Assembly (NCBI RefSeq): GCF_002113025.1
Contig: NZ_NEJH01000004.1
Span: 186,001 to 250,000, forward strand
Direction: 5' to 3'
DNA: 64,000 bases
DNA from: Pseudomonas sp. B28(2017)
GTDB taxonomy: Bacteria; Pseudomonadota; Gammaproteobacteria; Pseudomonadales; Pseudomonadaceae
The notes below the pieces were generated by a model. The model did no database searches. It saw only the letters and a list, made by a program, of their open reading frames with translations, and was not told where the DNA came from. The number at the start of each line of letters is the position of its first letter. Within the stretch, counting starts at the first letter, position 1. Position numbers and translations under genes: made by a program. Of this stretch, positions 24,822 through 32,877 are shown in pieces.

Positions 24822-25280
24822 GTTGTGAAGTTATTTCTACAAACACACATTCGCGATTATTACATTACACTTTATTTTATATATGTACTGGACGTATTCT
24901 AACGATCAAGACCTCTGCCAGATAACATTACATTTGTTAGCTCAAAGACCAACTTGGCCAAGGTATTAATTGACTTTTTATAACAATTATTGAGCCCGCA
25001 ATCGAACTATATAGACTTCAACGATATCGGTAATTACACGCAAGATGCCGCGAGAATTATCAAAAGACTCGGGAACCAGATGATCTTATTGCAAGGCGTT
25101 AACCGTCAGGTCAGTTGAACCTGTGAGCCTGCCTGGCATCCTATCTACCGATACCACGCCCAGCCTTTCAAACAGCCGTTTTCAGGTTGTTGCCGCAGGG
25201 GCCGCCGATACACGTACACGCCCTTGAGTGGCTGTCAGCGCTCGGGTAATGTCATCAGACCCATAGGACAGAGCACGCCC
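24822..25280. other. AT-rich spacer between the capsule region and tal
   Basis: About 460 bases without a gene. The section 24830-25060 is strongly AT-rich (for example the TTTATTTTATATATG run near 24872) and likely holds the promoter of the minus-strand hypothetical gene. The section 25100-25280 is GC-rich and holds the tal leader. This is the boundary between accessory and core DNA. Confidence 0.5.
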
Positions 25281-26207
25281 ATGACTTCCAAGCTGGAACA
25301 ACTCAAACAAATGACAACCGTGGTTGCCGACACCGGCGACTTCGAAGCTATCGCTCGCGTTAAACCCGTGGACGCCACCACCAACCCTTCTCTGCTGCTC
25401 AAGGCCGCAGCTATTCCTGCGTATGCCGATCTGCTGAACGCCTGCGTCAAAGACTGCAAGGGCGATGTCGGCCTGGCCAGTGACCGTTTTGGCGTGGCCG
25501 TGGGGCAAGAAATCCTGAAAGTGATCCCGGGCCGTATTTCCACCGAAGTGGATGCGCGTCTGTCGTTCGACACTGACGCCATGTTGAAGCGCGCGCATCG
25601 CCTGATCGAGCTGTACGACAAGGCTGGCATTGGCCGCGACCGCGTGCTGATCAAGATTGCATCCACCTGGGAAGGCATCCGCGCTGCCGAAATTCTGGAA
25701 AAGGAAGGCATCCAGACCAACCTGACCCTGCTGTTCTCCTTCGCTCAGGCAGCCGCCTGTGCCGATGCAGGGGTGTTCCTGATTTCGCCGTTCGTAGGCC
25801 GTATCTATGACTGGTACAAGAAAGCCAACGGCAACGACTACACCGGCGCGGATGATCCGGGCGTGCAGTCGGTGACGCGCATCTACAACTACTACAAGGC
25901 CAATGACTACAAGACCGTGGTCATGGGGGCGAGCTTCCGCAATCTGGGCCAGATCGAACAACTGGCCGGCTGCGACCGCCTGACCATCAGCCCGGACCTG
26001 ATCGACAAGCTGGCAGCGGATACCGGCAAGCTGGAGCGCAAACTGGTGCCGGGCCATGCCGGTGAAGCGCGCTTGAGCCTCAACGAATCGCAGTTCCGCT
26101 GGCTGTCCAACGAAGATGCGATGGCGACCGAAAAACTGGCTGAAGGCATTCGTCAGTTCGCGCGGGATCAGGAGAAGCTCGAGGCGTTGTTGCAGGCCAA
26201 GCTGTGA
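25281..26207 (+). CDS. tal: Transaldolase
   Basis: 308 residues from the ATG at 25281; a longer in-frame start at 25224 adds a non-conserved extension. Transfers a dihydroxyacetone unit in the pentose phosphate pathway. Visible motifs: [14 protein letters not shown] near the N-terminus, [26 protein letters not shown] containing the Schiff-base lysine, [26 protein letters not shown] and [12 protein letters not shown]. Full length for the TalB-type subfamily. Followed by a strong terminator. Confidence 0.97.
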   Translation: MTSKLEQLKQMTTVVADTGDFEAIARVKPVDATTNPSLLLKAAAIPAYADLLNACVKDCKGDVGLASDRFGVAVGQEILKVIPGRISTEVDARLSFDTDAMLKRAHRLIELYDKAGIGRDRVLIKIASTWEGIRAAEILEKEGIQTNLTLLFSFAQAAACADAGVFLISPFVGRIYDWYKKANGNDYTGADDPGVQSVTRIYNYYKANDYKTVVMGASFRNLGQIEQLAGCDRLTISPDLIDKLAADTGKLERKLVPGHAGEARLSLNESQFRWLSNEDAMATEKLAEGIRQFARDQEKLEALLQAKL

Positions 26208-26226
26208 TCTGATTGGGTGCAATGCA

Positions 26227-26261
26227 AAAGGGCGAACCCTGGTGGGTTCGCCCTTTTTTAT
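26227..26261 (+). terminator. Rho-independent terminator of tal
   Basis: AAGGGCGAACCC, loop TGGT, GGGTTCGCCC followed by six T residues, beginning 20 bases after the tal stop codon. Confidence 0.92.
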
Positions 26262-26315
26262 GGTTCTTCTCGGATTGTCGGGAAAGTTTTTTTGCTCTGT
26301 AGCTGTAAGTGCTGC

Positions 26316-26370
26316 GAGCTTATCCATTTGCCAGGGTGGCGCTGAATCACCTCGGCAAATGGATAAGCTC
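26316..26370. repeat. Perfect 17-bp inverted repeat
   Basis: GAGCTTATCCATTTGCC (26316-26332) and its exact complement GGCAAATGGATAAGCTC (26354-26370) flank a 22-base or shorter spacer beginning AGGGTGGCGC. The stem is far stronger than needed for termination and has no following T-run. It lies between the tal terminator and a REPIN, and no gene covers it. It may be a structured RNA, the footprint of a small mobile element, or a protein-binding site. Confidence 0.7.
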
Positions 26371-26383
26371 ACAACTCACAAAA

Positions 26384-26411
26384 CCAACGCCAACGCCAAC
26401 GCCAACGCCAA
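26384..26411. repeat. Hexanucleotide tandem repeat CCAACG
   Basis: At least four consecutive CCAACG units (26384-26407) and a partial fifth. It lies in non-coding DNA directly after the 17-bp inverted repeat. A simple slippage-prone repeat, useful as a strain marker. Confidence 0.75.
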
Positions 26412-26480
26412 TCTTCCCCGGTAATCCGTGATGAACCTTTTTTATGGCTGCAGGGTAATTTGTGCTGCTAACACAAATGC

Positions 26481-26576
26481 CTTCGCGAGCAGGCTCGCTC
26501 CCAAAGAGGGGATCTGTGTCGTGGCGAAGATCGCGTATTAAACGAAGAACCTGTGGGAGCGAGCCTGCTCGCGAAG
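26481..26576. repeat. REPIN (two inverted Pseudomonas REP sequences)
   Basis: CTTCGCGAGCAGGCTCGCTCC at 26481-26501 and the inverse TGTGGGAGCGAGCCTGCTCGCGAAG at 26552-26576. Each is itself imperfectly palindromic, and the pair forms the standard REPIN doublet mobilised in trans by RAYT transposases. No RAYT gene is in the window. Confidence 0.9.
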
Positions 26577-26607
26577 GGGCCAGTGCGGCCCGCATCAATT
26601 CAGGGAG

Positions 26608-27090
26608 TCAGTGCCGCTCCAGCGCATTCACCAGATCATGAAAGGCTTCGCGATTGGTGTCGTTCAGGCCCATGAGGATTTTGTGCGCTTCGAGCACTTT
26701 GATCCGCACCACTTCTTCGGACTGATCCTGGTCTGGCAGGTCGTCCAGGCATTCCGGGCACGGTACAGGTTTGTCAACGATGTTGAACACCTGCTCGAAG
26801 CCCATGGACTGCAGTAGACGCGTGATGTCTTCGTGGGTGGTGACGACGGTCGGCAGCAGGCCGACTTTCTGCCGCGACAGGATCGACAGTTTGGCCAGCA
26901 GGCCAAGCGTGGTGCTGTCGATGCTGCGGGTTTCGGTCAGATCGATCACGATCGCGTTGAAATTCAACGCGTTGAAGATCCGCTCGATAGTCGCATCCAA
27001 CGCCGAACACAGGGTCAGGCGAACTTCACCGACGAACTTCAGGACGAAGGTGCCATCCTGCTCGGCGAACTGGATTCTACCAGTACTCAT
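26608..27090 (-). CDS. rssC: STAS-domain anti-sigma-factor antagonist (RssC-like)
   Basis: 160 residues from the ATG at 27090, which overlaps the rssB stop codon (TGATG). The N-terminal ~100 residues are a STAS domain: GTFVLKFVGEVRLTLCSALD, the strand NAIVIDLTETRSIDSTTLGLL with the phosphorylatable serine/threonine, and VVTTHEDITRLLQSMGF. A C-terminal extension contains CPECLDD and a helical end. In Pseudomonas this gene pairs with rssB and lies next to tal. The partner's PP2C domain probably dephosphorylates this protein to switch a sigma/anti-sigma pathway, thought to touch RpoS in this genus. Confidence 0.88.
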   Translation of the reverse strand: MSTGRIQFAEQDGTFVLKFVGEVRLTLCSALDATIERIFNALNFNAIVIDLTETRSIDSTTLGLLAKLSILSRQKVGLLPTVVTTHEDITRLLQSMGFEQVFNIVDKPVPCPECLDDLPDQDQSEEVVRIKVLEAHKILMGLNDTNREAFHDLVNALERH

Positions 27091-28271
27091 CAAAGATTCC
27101 TGCTCAACACCAACAGGGCGATATCATCCGGCATCTCCCCTAGCGTGGCCAATCCAAAAACCTGCCGCAACCCATCCAGGGTGCCGCCCGCCGCCTTGAC
27201 CCGTTGGGGCAACGCCGCTTCTTTTTCTTTGAGTGTGGGTTCTGGCAAAAGGTCCAGAATGCCATCGGACATCAGCGTCAGGCTGAACGTCCGTGGCAGT
27301 TCCAGCACATGGTCTTCGTAGGTGGCTTCGTTGAAAAGGCCCACCGGCAGACCACGCCCATCCAGATAACGGACACTGTCTGGCGTGTACAACACTGGCA
27401 ACGGCAGATGACCACCGATGCTATAGGTCAACAAACCGGTCTCCTCGTCGATGACTCCACCGACCATTGTGACGTGTTTACCCAGCTTACAACTGATCAG
27501 CCCCCGGTTGATATGACCTAGAACCTCTGAAGGCTTGAATTCCGGCAAGGTGCCGCTGCGCTTGGATTCGAACAGCAAGCGCGTGGTCATGAACTTCAAC
27601 AGCACGGTGACGAAGGCTGAAGAGGCGCCATGACCGGAAACGTCCGCCAGGTAAAAGGCTACCCGGCGCTCGTCGACCCGAAAGTAGTCGACGAAATCAC
27701 CCGACAGGTACAGCGACGGGATGATCTGGTGAGCGAACTTGAACTCGTCGATGGCCCATGGGCTGACCGGCAGCATGTTCATCTGCACCTGGCGACCGGC
27801 GTTCTGGTCCTCCTGGAGCAGGTTCAGGCTGGCGGCGAGCTCGCGGTTGGCCTTCTCCAGCTTCTCGCGGTAGCGCTGGTTCTCCAGCAACAGGCGCGCA
27901 CGATCCAGGGCCCGGCGCACAGAGTGCTCGAGCACGGCCAGATCTTCGAGAGGCTTGATCAGGTAGTCCGCTGCGCCCAGGCGCAGGGCTTCGACCGCGT
28001 CGTTCATCACGCCCGCACCCGAAACCACAATCACCGGCGTTTGCGGCGACAGCTCGGTGACCTGGCGGATGAGTTCGAGTCCGCCCATCTGCGGCATGCG
28101 CAGATCGCAGATGACCAAGTCGGGCTTGTCTTGCTCGAATACCTGGAGACCCTGCTGACCATTGCTGGCCTGCAAGACGCTGAAACCACTGTCTTCCAAA
28201 TAGGCGGCGAGGCTCGCGCGCACTACTTCGTCATCATCGATTATCAGCAGCGTGGCACTGGTTTTTGGCAT
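27090..28271 (-). CDS. rssB: Response regulator with PP2C phosphatase output (RssB)
   Basis: 393 residues from the ATG at 28271, matching the length I recall for the P. aeruginosa homologue (a longer frame to 28400 adds 43 unlike residues). Receiver domain: LLIIDDDEVV, phospho-acceptor in LVICDLRMPQMGG, VIVVSGAG, and LGAADYLIKP. Then a coiled-coil linker (~130-170). Then a SpoIIE/RsbU-type PP2C domain: LSGDFVDYFRVDE (metal-binding aspartate region), FYLADVSGHGASSAFVTVLL, GGHLPLPVLY, GLPVGLF and TLMSDGILDLL. Translationally coupled to rssC. It controls phosphorylation of the STAS protein in response to an unknown sensor kinase. Confidence 0.93.
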   Translation of the reverse strand: MPKTSATLLIIDDDEVVRASLAAYLEDSGFSVLQASNGQQGLQVFEQDKPDLVICDLRMPQMGGLELIRQVTELSPQTPVIVVSGAGVMNDAVEALRLGAADYLIKPLEDLAVLEHSVRRALDRARLLLENQRYREKLEKANRELAASLNLLQEDQNAGRQVQMNMLPVSPWAIDEFKFAHQIIPSLYLSGDFVDYFRVDERRVAFYLADVSGHGASSAFVTVLLKFMTTRLLFESKRSGTLPEFKPSEVLGHINRGLISCKLGKHVTMVGGVIDEETGLLTYSIGGHLPLPVLYTPDSVRYLDGRGLPVGLFNEATYEDHVLELPRTFSLTLMSDGILDLLPEPTLKEKEAALPQRVKAAGGTLDGLRQVFGLATLGEMPDDIALLVLSRNL

Positions 28272-28677
28272 GTGGGCAAACGGCGCCAGAATTAGGTTGG
28301 CGTAGCAGGCGGGGACTTCGGCCCGGCACTGACTACTGGATTCGCTTTCTAGCCTCTCTGTCGCACCGCTTTCGGGCATTTGCCCTACACACATGTTCAC
28401 CAGAGGTGCCCTTCTAAGGCGCAGACGGTACTCCCATCCGCGGGGCGTTTCAAGCTCACGCCGATGGTCGCTTGACGTCTTTATTTGTCAAATCACCGAG
28501 AGTTATAAGAACAGACAAATCCGTAACCCAATGGAAGGATCGTACCCATGAGGCAAACCGGTCGGGCCTGCAGCAAAAAGCGCGATTCATCCGCATGCGG
28601 ACCGACTTCGATCAAGCCGAGATTCGCGAATAAAAAAGGCGACCTTGAGGGTCGCCTTTTCAACTTAACGGTCGATG
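28272..28677. other. Spacer between mlaA and rssB with mlaA terminator
   Basis: About 400 bases. It contains AAAAAAGGCGACC-TTGA-GGGTCGCCTTTT at 28632-28660, a bidirectional terminator ending mlaA transcription on the minus strand. An ATG at 28548 behind GGAAGGATC opens a short frame that runs into this terminator and is judged non-coding. The rest holds the rssB promoter. Confidence 0.75.
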
Positions 28678-29367
28678 TTAAAAATCGTCTTCAACCTGAC
28701 CGTCTTTCACCTTGAATTCACGGTTCTGCAAGTACGCATTACGAATGAAGGTGTACTTGTCACCGGTGATCAGCTTCTCGCTCGACAGCAGGTTGGCACG
28801 GGTATCGATGATGTCCAGGGCAAAGAACGAGTTACGCACAGGCACGTCGTTGACGTAACGATAAGCACCGGTATAGCTGTCGACGTACTTGGACGGCGCA
28901 TCACGCAAGGTGCTTGGCCCCAGCAGTGGCAGCATCACGTAAGGGCCGCTGCCGACACCCCAGTAACCCAATGTCTGACCGAAGTCTTCGTCATTGCGCT
29001 GCAGGCCCATCTTGGTGCCGACATCAATGACGCCCAGCAAGCCGAAGGTAGTGTTGAAAATGATTCGTGCGGTATCAACGCCAGCGGCGCGAGGTTTGGC
29101 CTGCAGGATATCGTTGGCCAGGTTGCGCACATCGCCAATGTTGCGGAAGAAGTTGTGAACGCCGTCTTCGACAAACTGCGGCGTCACGTACTGGTAGCCC
29201 TGGGCCAGTGGTTTCAGCGCATAGGTGTCGATCACATCGTTGAACTTGTAGATCGGGCGGTTGACGCTTTCCCAAGGATCCTCTTCCGTGGCTGCCTGGG
29301 CAACGAACGGAACCAGCATCGCACTGGCGCATACACAAATCCTGGCTAGATGATTGCTCCAGCGCAT
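28678..29367 (-). CDS. mlaA: MlaA/VacJ outer-membrane lipid-asymmetry protein
   Basis: 229 residues from the ATG at 29367, placed behind CCAAGGAG; a longer frame adds 35 non-signal residues. The signal peptide MRWSNHLARICVCASA... ends at a signal-peptidase-I-type site VAQA|ATEE. The MlaA domain follows: EDPWESVNRPIYKFNDVID, FFRNIGDVRNLANDIL, RIIFNTTFGLLGVIDVGT, DFGQTLGYWGVGSGPYVMLPLLGPST and YRYVNDVPVRN. The protein sits as a ring in the outer leaflet and extracts misplaced phospholipids for the Mla pathway. Unlike the E. coli protein, no proper lipobox is seen. The Mla ABC genes are not in the window. Confidence 0.93.
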   Translation of the reverse strand: MRWSNHLARICVCASAMLVPFVAQAATEEDPWESVNRPIYKFNDVIDTYALKPLAQGYQYVTPQFVEDGVHNFFRNIGDVRNLANDILQAKPRAAGVDTARIIFNTTFGLLGVIDVGTKMGLQRNDEDFGQTLGYWGVGSGPYVMLPLLGPSTLRDAPSKYVDSYTGAYRYVNDVPVRNSFFALDIIDTRANLLSSEKLITGDKYTFIRNAYLQNREFKVKDGQVEDDF

Positions 29368-29568
29368 AGAAAAAAACTCCTTGGTCTGTACCGGCCCGGG
29401 CGCTTGGCCCAGGCAATAAGTTGGCAAGTATATGACGTAAACGCCGTTTAAGGCACTTTGCACGAAAGCCACACCGAAGCAATCGTGCCAAATGTGAGCG
29501 ATTCACACCCATGTCACTCAACTGTCACCGTCGCCCACTAGCCTTCAGGCTATTTCAGGGACGTCCTC

Positions 29569-30189
29569 ATGCCACTCGCCGAAGCCTTGCCCCAAACTGC
29601 TCCCAACCTGACTGCCGTACTGTTCGGCCTCAGTGGCTGCCTGGTGGATTTCGGCGCACACACGCACCGGCACGGCAGCCACTCGGCCGAACACGCCGAG
29701 GCCACGCCCGGCGCACTGGATAGCCTGCGCAGCTTGCAGCGCCAGCAGATCCCCTGCGCCTGGCTCGATGAACTGCCCCCTGCCCTCAGCCAATCCCTGG
29801 CCGCTGCACTGCCGGAATGGATCAAACCCTCGCAACATCCAGAAACATACAATCCATGGCCCGCCCCGAATGCCTGCTGGCAAGCCTTGATGGCCCTGAA
29901 CGTCGACCGACTCGACGGTTGTGTACTGGTGAGCGGTGAACCCCGCTTGCTGCAAGCGGGGCTCAATGCCGGGTTGTGGACCATCGGCCTGGCGTCCTGC
30001 GGCTCGCTGTGCGGGTTGACGCCCCAGGAATGGCAGGCGTTGACCCAGCAGGAGCGCGACATCAAACGCGCCAAGGCCACGATGCAGCTGTTCGGCCTGG
30101 GCGTGCATTCGGTGATCGATCACCTCGGTGAACTCGACACCTGCCTGGCCGATATCAGCTTGCGGCGGCTCAAGGGCGAAAAGCCCTGA
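29569..30189 (+). CDS. Phosphonatase-like HAD protein lacking the nucleophilic aspartate
   Basis: 206 residues. Aligned by eye with phosphonoacetaldehyde hydrolase PhnX: AVLFGLSGCLVDFG corresponds to AVILDWAGTTVDFG, so the nucleophile Asp is Gly. VLVSGEPRLLQAGLNAGLWTIGLASCGSLCGLTPQEWQAL corresponds to VGDTxxDIxEGLNAGMWTVGV..GNELGLTxxEW, with the metal-binding DT replaced. The end, CLADISLRRLKGEKP, matches PhnX ...DINxRLxxGEKP. The catalytic motifs are lost but the scaffold is well kept, suggesting a binding or regulatory role. It lies between mlaA and DUF4404; a PhnX-like gene sits in the same neighbourhood in PAO1 as I recall. Confidence 0.75.
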   Translation: MPLAEALPQTAPNLTAVLFGLSGCLVDFGAHTHRHGSHSAEHAEATPGALDSLRSLQRQQIPCAWLDELPPALSQSLAAALPEWIKPSQHPETYNPWPAPNACWQALMALNVDRLDGCVLVSGEPRLLQAGLNAGLWTIGLASCGSLCGLTPQEWQALTQQERDIKRAKATMQLFGLGVHSVIDHLGELDTCLADISLRRLKGEKP

Positions 30190-30297
30190 CCGAGATCATG
30201 CAGGTTGCGCGCGAGTGGATTAATCTAAAGGGAGCCATAGATCTTTGGCGCTCCGCTGCGGTCTATGCCAGTGCCAATCGAGAAAAGGAAGAACGCC

Positions 30298-30561
30298 ATG
30301 CCTGCCCGCGAACTGCAAGAACAGCTCAATGCCCTGCGCGAGCAATTGGAACAGAATCCTCCGTTGTCTGAAGAAGAACGCTCCGAACTGTACGAGCTCA
30401 TGCAGCAGATTGAACTGAAGCTTGAGCTTGAAACCAAAACCAAGGACTCCAGCCTCGCCGATGGCGTCAACCTGGCTGTCGAGCGCTTCGAACTCGAACA
30501 TCCGACTCTTGCCGGCACCCTGCGCAACATCGGGCAGGCCTTGGCCAACATGGGAATCTGA
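30298..30561 (+). CDS. DUF4404 family protein
   Basis: 87 residues behind AAAAGGAAGAACGCC. A helical hairpin: MPARELQEQLNALREQLEQN and SEEERSELYELMQQIELKLEL, followed by a short third helix region ending TLRNIGQALANMGI. No signal peptide. The family is common in pseudomonads next to queF, and the function is not known. Converges with queF across a hairpin. Confidence 0.8.
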   Translation: MPARELQEQLNALREQLEQNPPLSEEERSELYELMQQIELKLELETKTKDSSLADGVNLAVERFELEHPTLAGTLRNIGQALANMGI

Positions 30562-30576
30562 ACCCATTGAATGCAA

Positions 30577-30604
30577 TGCAGGAGCGAGCTTGCCCGCTCC
30601 TGCA
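30577..30604. repeat. REP-like hairpin between convergent genes
   Basis: TGCAGGAGCG and CGCTCCTGCA form a perfect 10-bp stem around AGCTTGCC. The sequence is a variant REP unit (GGAGCGAGCTTGC...). It lies 15 bases after the DUF4404 stop and just past the queF stop, so it can end both transcripts. Confidence 0.7.
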
Positions 30605-30612
30605 GGTAGTCC

Positions 30613-31443
30613 TTACTGGCGGACCAGGCGGTGGTTCGGCAGCTGAACGGTTTCAGTACTGCGATAAGGGTTGATGTCCAGCCCGCCACGACGCACATAA
30701 CGCGCATACACCGTCAGCTTCTCGGGTTTGAGCAACCGCTGCAGGTCAAGGAAGATCCGCTCTACACATTGCTCATGGAAATCCGAATGCTGACGGAAGC
30801 TGACGATGTACTCGAGCAGACTCGCGTGATCCAGCGCCGCACCACGGTACTCCACCACCACGCTGCCCCAGTCCGGCTGGCTGGTGACCGGGCAGTTGGA
30901 CTTGAGCAAATGGCTGTGCACGCACTCCTCGACAATGCGCGAATCATCGCAACGCAGCAGTTCCGGGCGCGGATGCTCGTAGTTGCTGACGCTGATATCC
31001 AGCTCGTCGATGCACACGCCCGGCAACGCCACGACGCCTTCGCTCTCGACATCCTTGAGACTGCGAATGCGCACCCCCACCGGCTTGCCGGCTGCCGCCG
31101 ACAAATCCCTGGCCAGCGTTGCCTCAAGGCTCGCGGTATCGGCAAACGGCGTCTGGTTCAGGGAGTTGAGGTACAGCTTGAACGACTTCGACTCGATGAT
31201 GTTCGGCGAATCCGCCGGAATGCTGAATTCGCCGATCGCCACCACGGGCTTGCCCGACGGCAGCAGCCAGGACAGCTCGAAGCAGTTCCAGAAGTCCACG
31301 CCTTTATACGGCAGGGTTTCAGCCGTCAGGCCCAGTTCCGCCCACTTCGCGGTGCGCGGGATCGGGAACAGCAAGGACGGCGTGTAAGTGGCGATGTATT
31401 CGCTGGACTTGCCCAGCGGCGAGTGTTCGGCTGCGGGATGCAT
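30613..31443 (-). CDS. queF: NADPH-dependent 7-cyano-7-deazaguanine reductase (type II QueF)
   Basis: 276 residues, the long two-domain (YqfM/E. coli-like) form. Reduces preQ0 to preQ1 in queuosine synthesis. The QueF motif [15 protein letters not shown] binds NADPH. The catalytic cysteine is in [14 protein letters not shown], and [13 protein letters not shown] contains the substrate-binding histidine and glutamate. C-terminal [15 protein letters not shown] is also conserved. The start ATG at 31443 gives [16 protein letters not shown], typical of the family. Confidence 0.96.
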   Translation of the reverse strand: MHPAAEHSPLGKSSEYIATYTPSLLFPIPRTAKWAELGLTAETLPYKGVDFWNCFELSWLLPSGKPVVAIGEFSIPADSPNIIESKSFKLYLNSLNQTPFADTASLEATLARDLSAAAGKPVGVRIRSLKDVESEGVVALPGVCIDELDISVSNYEHPRPELLRCDDSRIVEECVHSHLLKSNCPVTSQPDWGSVVVEYRGAALDHASLLEYIVSFRQHSDFHEQCVERIFLDLQRLLKPEKLTVYARYVRRGGLDINPYRSTETVQLPNHRLVRQ

Positions 31444-31504
31444 GGCGGAAACCTGACTGAAGAATCAGCGGATTCTACCAGCCTTTGCTCCCGCCTTTGA
31501 GTGC

Positions 31505-32041
31505 TTACTGACTGACAGTCAGTTTACCGACCATGCCGGCCTGGTAATGGCCGGGAATGTTGCAGGCAAACTCAAGGTTGGTGGCCTTGCTGAAGGTCCA
31601 GGTCAGCTCGGCGGTCTTGCCCGGCTCCACCAGCACGCTGTTCGGGTCGTCATGCTTCATGCCGTGGTCCATTTTGCCGTGATCCATGCCGGCCATATTG
31701 CCGTGGTCCATTGCCTTCATGGCGGTCGGCGTCAGCATGCCGCTCTGTTGCATCTGCAACATTTCCTGCTGGTGCCTGGCATGCATCGCCGCATCCCCGA
31801 GATTGAACTCATGCAACAACTGGCCTTTATTGACCAGTACGAAGCGCACGGTTTCCCCGGCCTTGATGTCAATGGTCTGCGGCGTGAAGGACATGTCACC
31901 CATGACCACCTCGACACTGCGGGTCGCCCTGGCCGCCGGGGCCGGTTGGCCGAAATCGTAGGTTTGCCCGGCGTCCGCCCACGCCGGTGAACTCAGCGCC
32001 AGCAAACAAACGATTTGTGCCACGGATTTGCGTAAAAACAT
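31505..32041 (-). CDS. Secreted cupredoxin with a Met/His-rich insertion
   Basis: 178 residues from the ATG at 32041, behind GGAGTATGACG. Signal peptide MFLRKSVAQIVCLLALSSPAWA. A plastocyanin-like fold with FTPQTIDIKAGETVRFVL, a first histidine in LLHEFNLGD, and the Cys-His-Met cluster FACNIPGHYQAGMVG. A loop between them carries repeated Met and His residues (EMLQMQQSGM, MDHGNMAGMDHGKMDHGMKH), typical of periplasmic copper carriers. It is divergent from copRS with a candidate CopR box between them, so periplasmic copper binding under CopR control is likely. Confidence 0.88.
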   Translation of the reverse strand: MFLRKSVAQIVCLLALSSPAWADAGQTYDFGQPAPAARATRSVEVVMGDMSFTPQTIDIKAGETVRFVLVNKGQLLHEFNLGDAAMHARHQQEMLQMQQSGMLTPTAMKAMDHGNMAGMDHGKMDHGMKHDDPNSVLVEPGKTAELTWTFSKATNLEFACNIPGHYQAGMVGKLTVSQ

Positions 32042-32118
32042 CGTCATACTCCATCAAGATAAGGCTCGGCATGCACAAAACTCTAAACTGTCGGCACTGC
32101 TCTTAACCTGACAGCCAG

Positions 32119-32134
32119 ATTACAACTTTGTCAG
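32119..32134. promoter_or_regulatory. Candidate CopR box between the cupredoxin and copRS
   Basis: Read on the minus strand it is CTGACA-N5-GTAAT, which fits the CopR recognition pattern reported for P. aeruginosa as I remember it. A second CTGACA on the plus strand (32108-32113) makes an inverted pair CTGACA-N15-TGTCAG with it. Located in the ~155-base divergent promoter region. Confidence 0.6.
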
Positions 32135-32196
32135 CTTGACCTGTGTGAACGCTGTCCACGGTATAAAGCGTTCGTACCATTTGCCATGAGTCGCCC

Positions 32197-32877
32197 ATGA
32201 AACTGCTGATCGTCGAAGACCAACCGAAAACCGGCCATTACCTGCGCCAGGGTCTGGCCGAGGCCGGGTTCAACACGGAACTGGTGGCCGACGGCAGCAC
32301 CGGCCAGCAATTGGCCCTCAGCGGCGAATATGCCCTGCTGATTCTCGATGTGATGCTGCCCGGTCGTGATGGCTGGCAGATTCTCCAAGCGGTGCGTAGC
32401 GCTGGCCTGGACACGCCGGTACTTTTTCTGACTGCCCGTGACGCCGTGGAGGACAGGGTTCACGGCCTTGAACTGGGCGCCGACGATTATCTGGTCAAGC
32501 CGTTTGCCTTTTCCGAGCTGCTGGCGCGAGTGCGCAGCCTGTTGCGTCGCGGCAGCGCCACGCCGCAGGAGACCAGCCTGCAACTGGCCGACTTGCGCCT
32601 GGACCTGATCCGTCGCCGGGTCGAACGCAGCGGCCAGCGTATCGACCTGACCGCCAAGGAATTCGCCCTGCTGGAAATGCTCCTGCGCCGCCAGGGCGAA
32701 GTTCTGCCCAAGTCGCTGATTGCGTCCCAGGTCTGGGACATGAATTTCGACAGCGACACCAATGTCATCGAGGTGGCGATCCGTCGCCTGCGCCTGAAGA
32801 TCGACGATGAATTCCCCAACAAGCTGATCCACACCGTGCGCGGCATGGGTTATGTCCTTGAAGAGCGCCCCGCCTGA
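32197..32877 (+). CDS. copR: Copper-responsive response regulator CopR
   Basis: 226 residues. OmpR-family: receiver [15 protein letters not shown], phospho-acceptor in [20 protein letters not shown], and [19 protein letters not shown]. Winged-helix domain with [38 protein letters not shown] and [11 protein letters not shown]. Closest in style to CopR/PcoR/CusR regulators, and paired with a membrane kinase and a cupredoxin gene. Its stop overlaps copS (TGATG). Confidence 0.92.
   Translation: MKLLIVEDQPKTGHYLRQGLAEAGFNTELVADGSTGQQLALSGEYALLILDVMLPGRDGWQILQAVRSAGLDTPVLFLTARDAVEDRVHGLELGADDYLVKPFAFSELLARVRSLLRRGSATPQETSLQLADLRLDLIRRRVERSGQRIDLTAKEFALLEMLLRRQGEVLPKSLIASQVWDMNFDSDTNVIEVAIRRLRLKIDDEFPNKLIHTVRGMGYVLEERPA

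Noticed and set aside
26384..26411. Tandem repeat considered as a CRISPR-like array
   Set aside because: The unit is only six bases with no spacers and no cas genes nearby.
26116..26424. ORF overlapping the end of tal and the CCAACG repeat (tail of Asn-Ala repeats)
   Set aside because: It starts in the wrong frame inside tal and crosses the tal terminator; the repeat tail is a translation of simple-sequence DNA.
28548..28722. Short plus-strand ORF starting at 28548 with a GGAAGGATC site
   Set aside because: It runs straight through the mlaA terminator hairpin and into the end of mlaA; composition is not protein-like.
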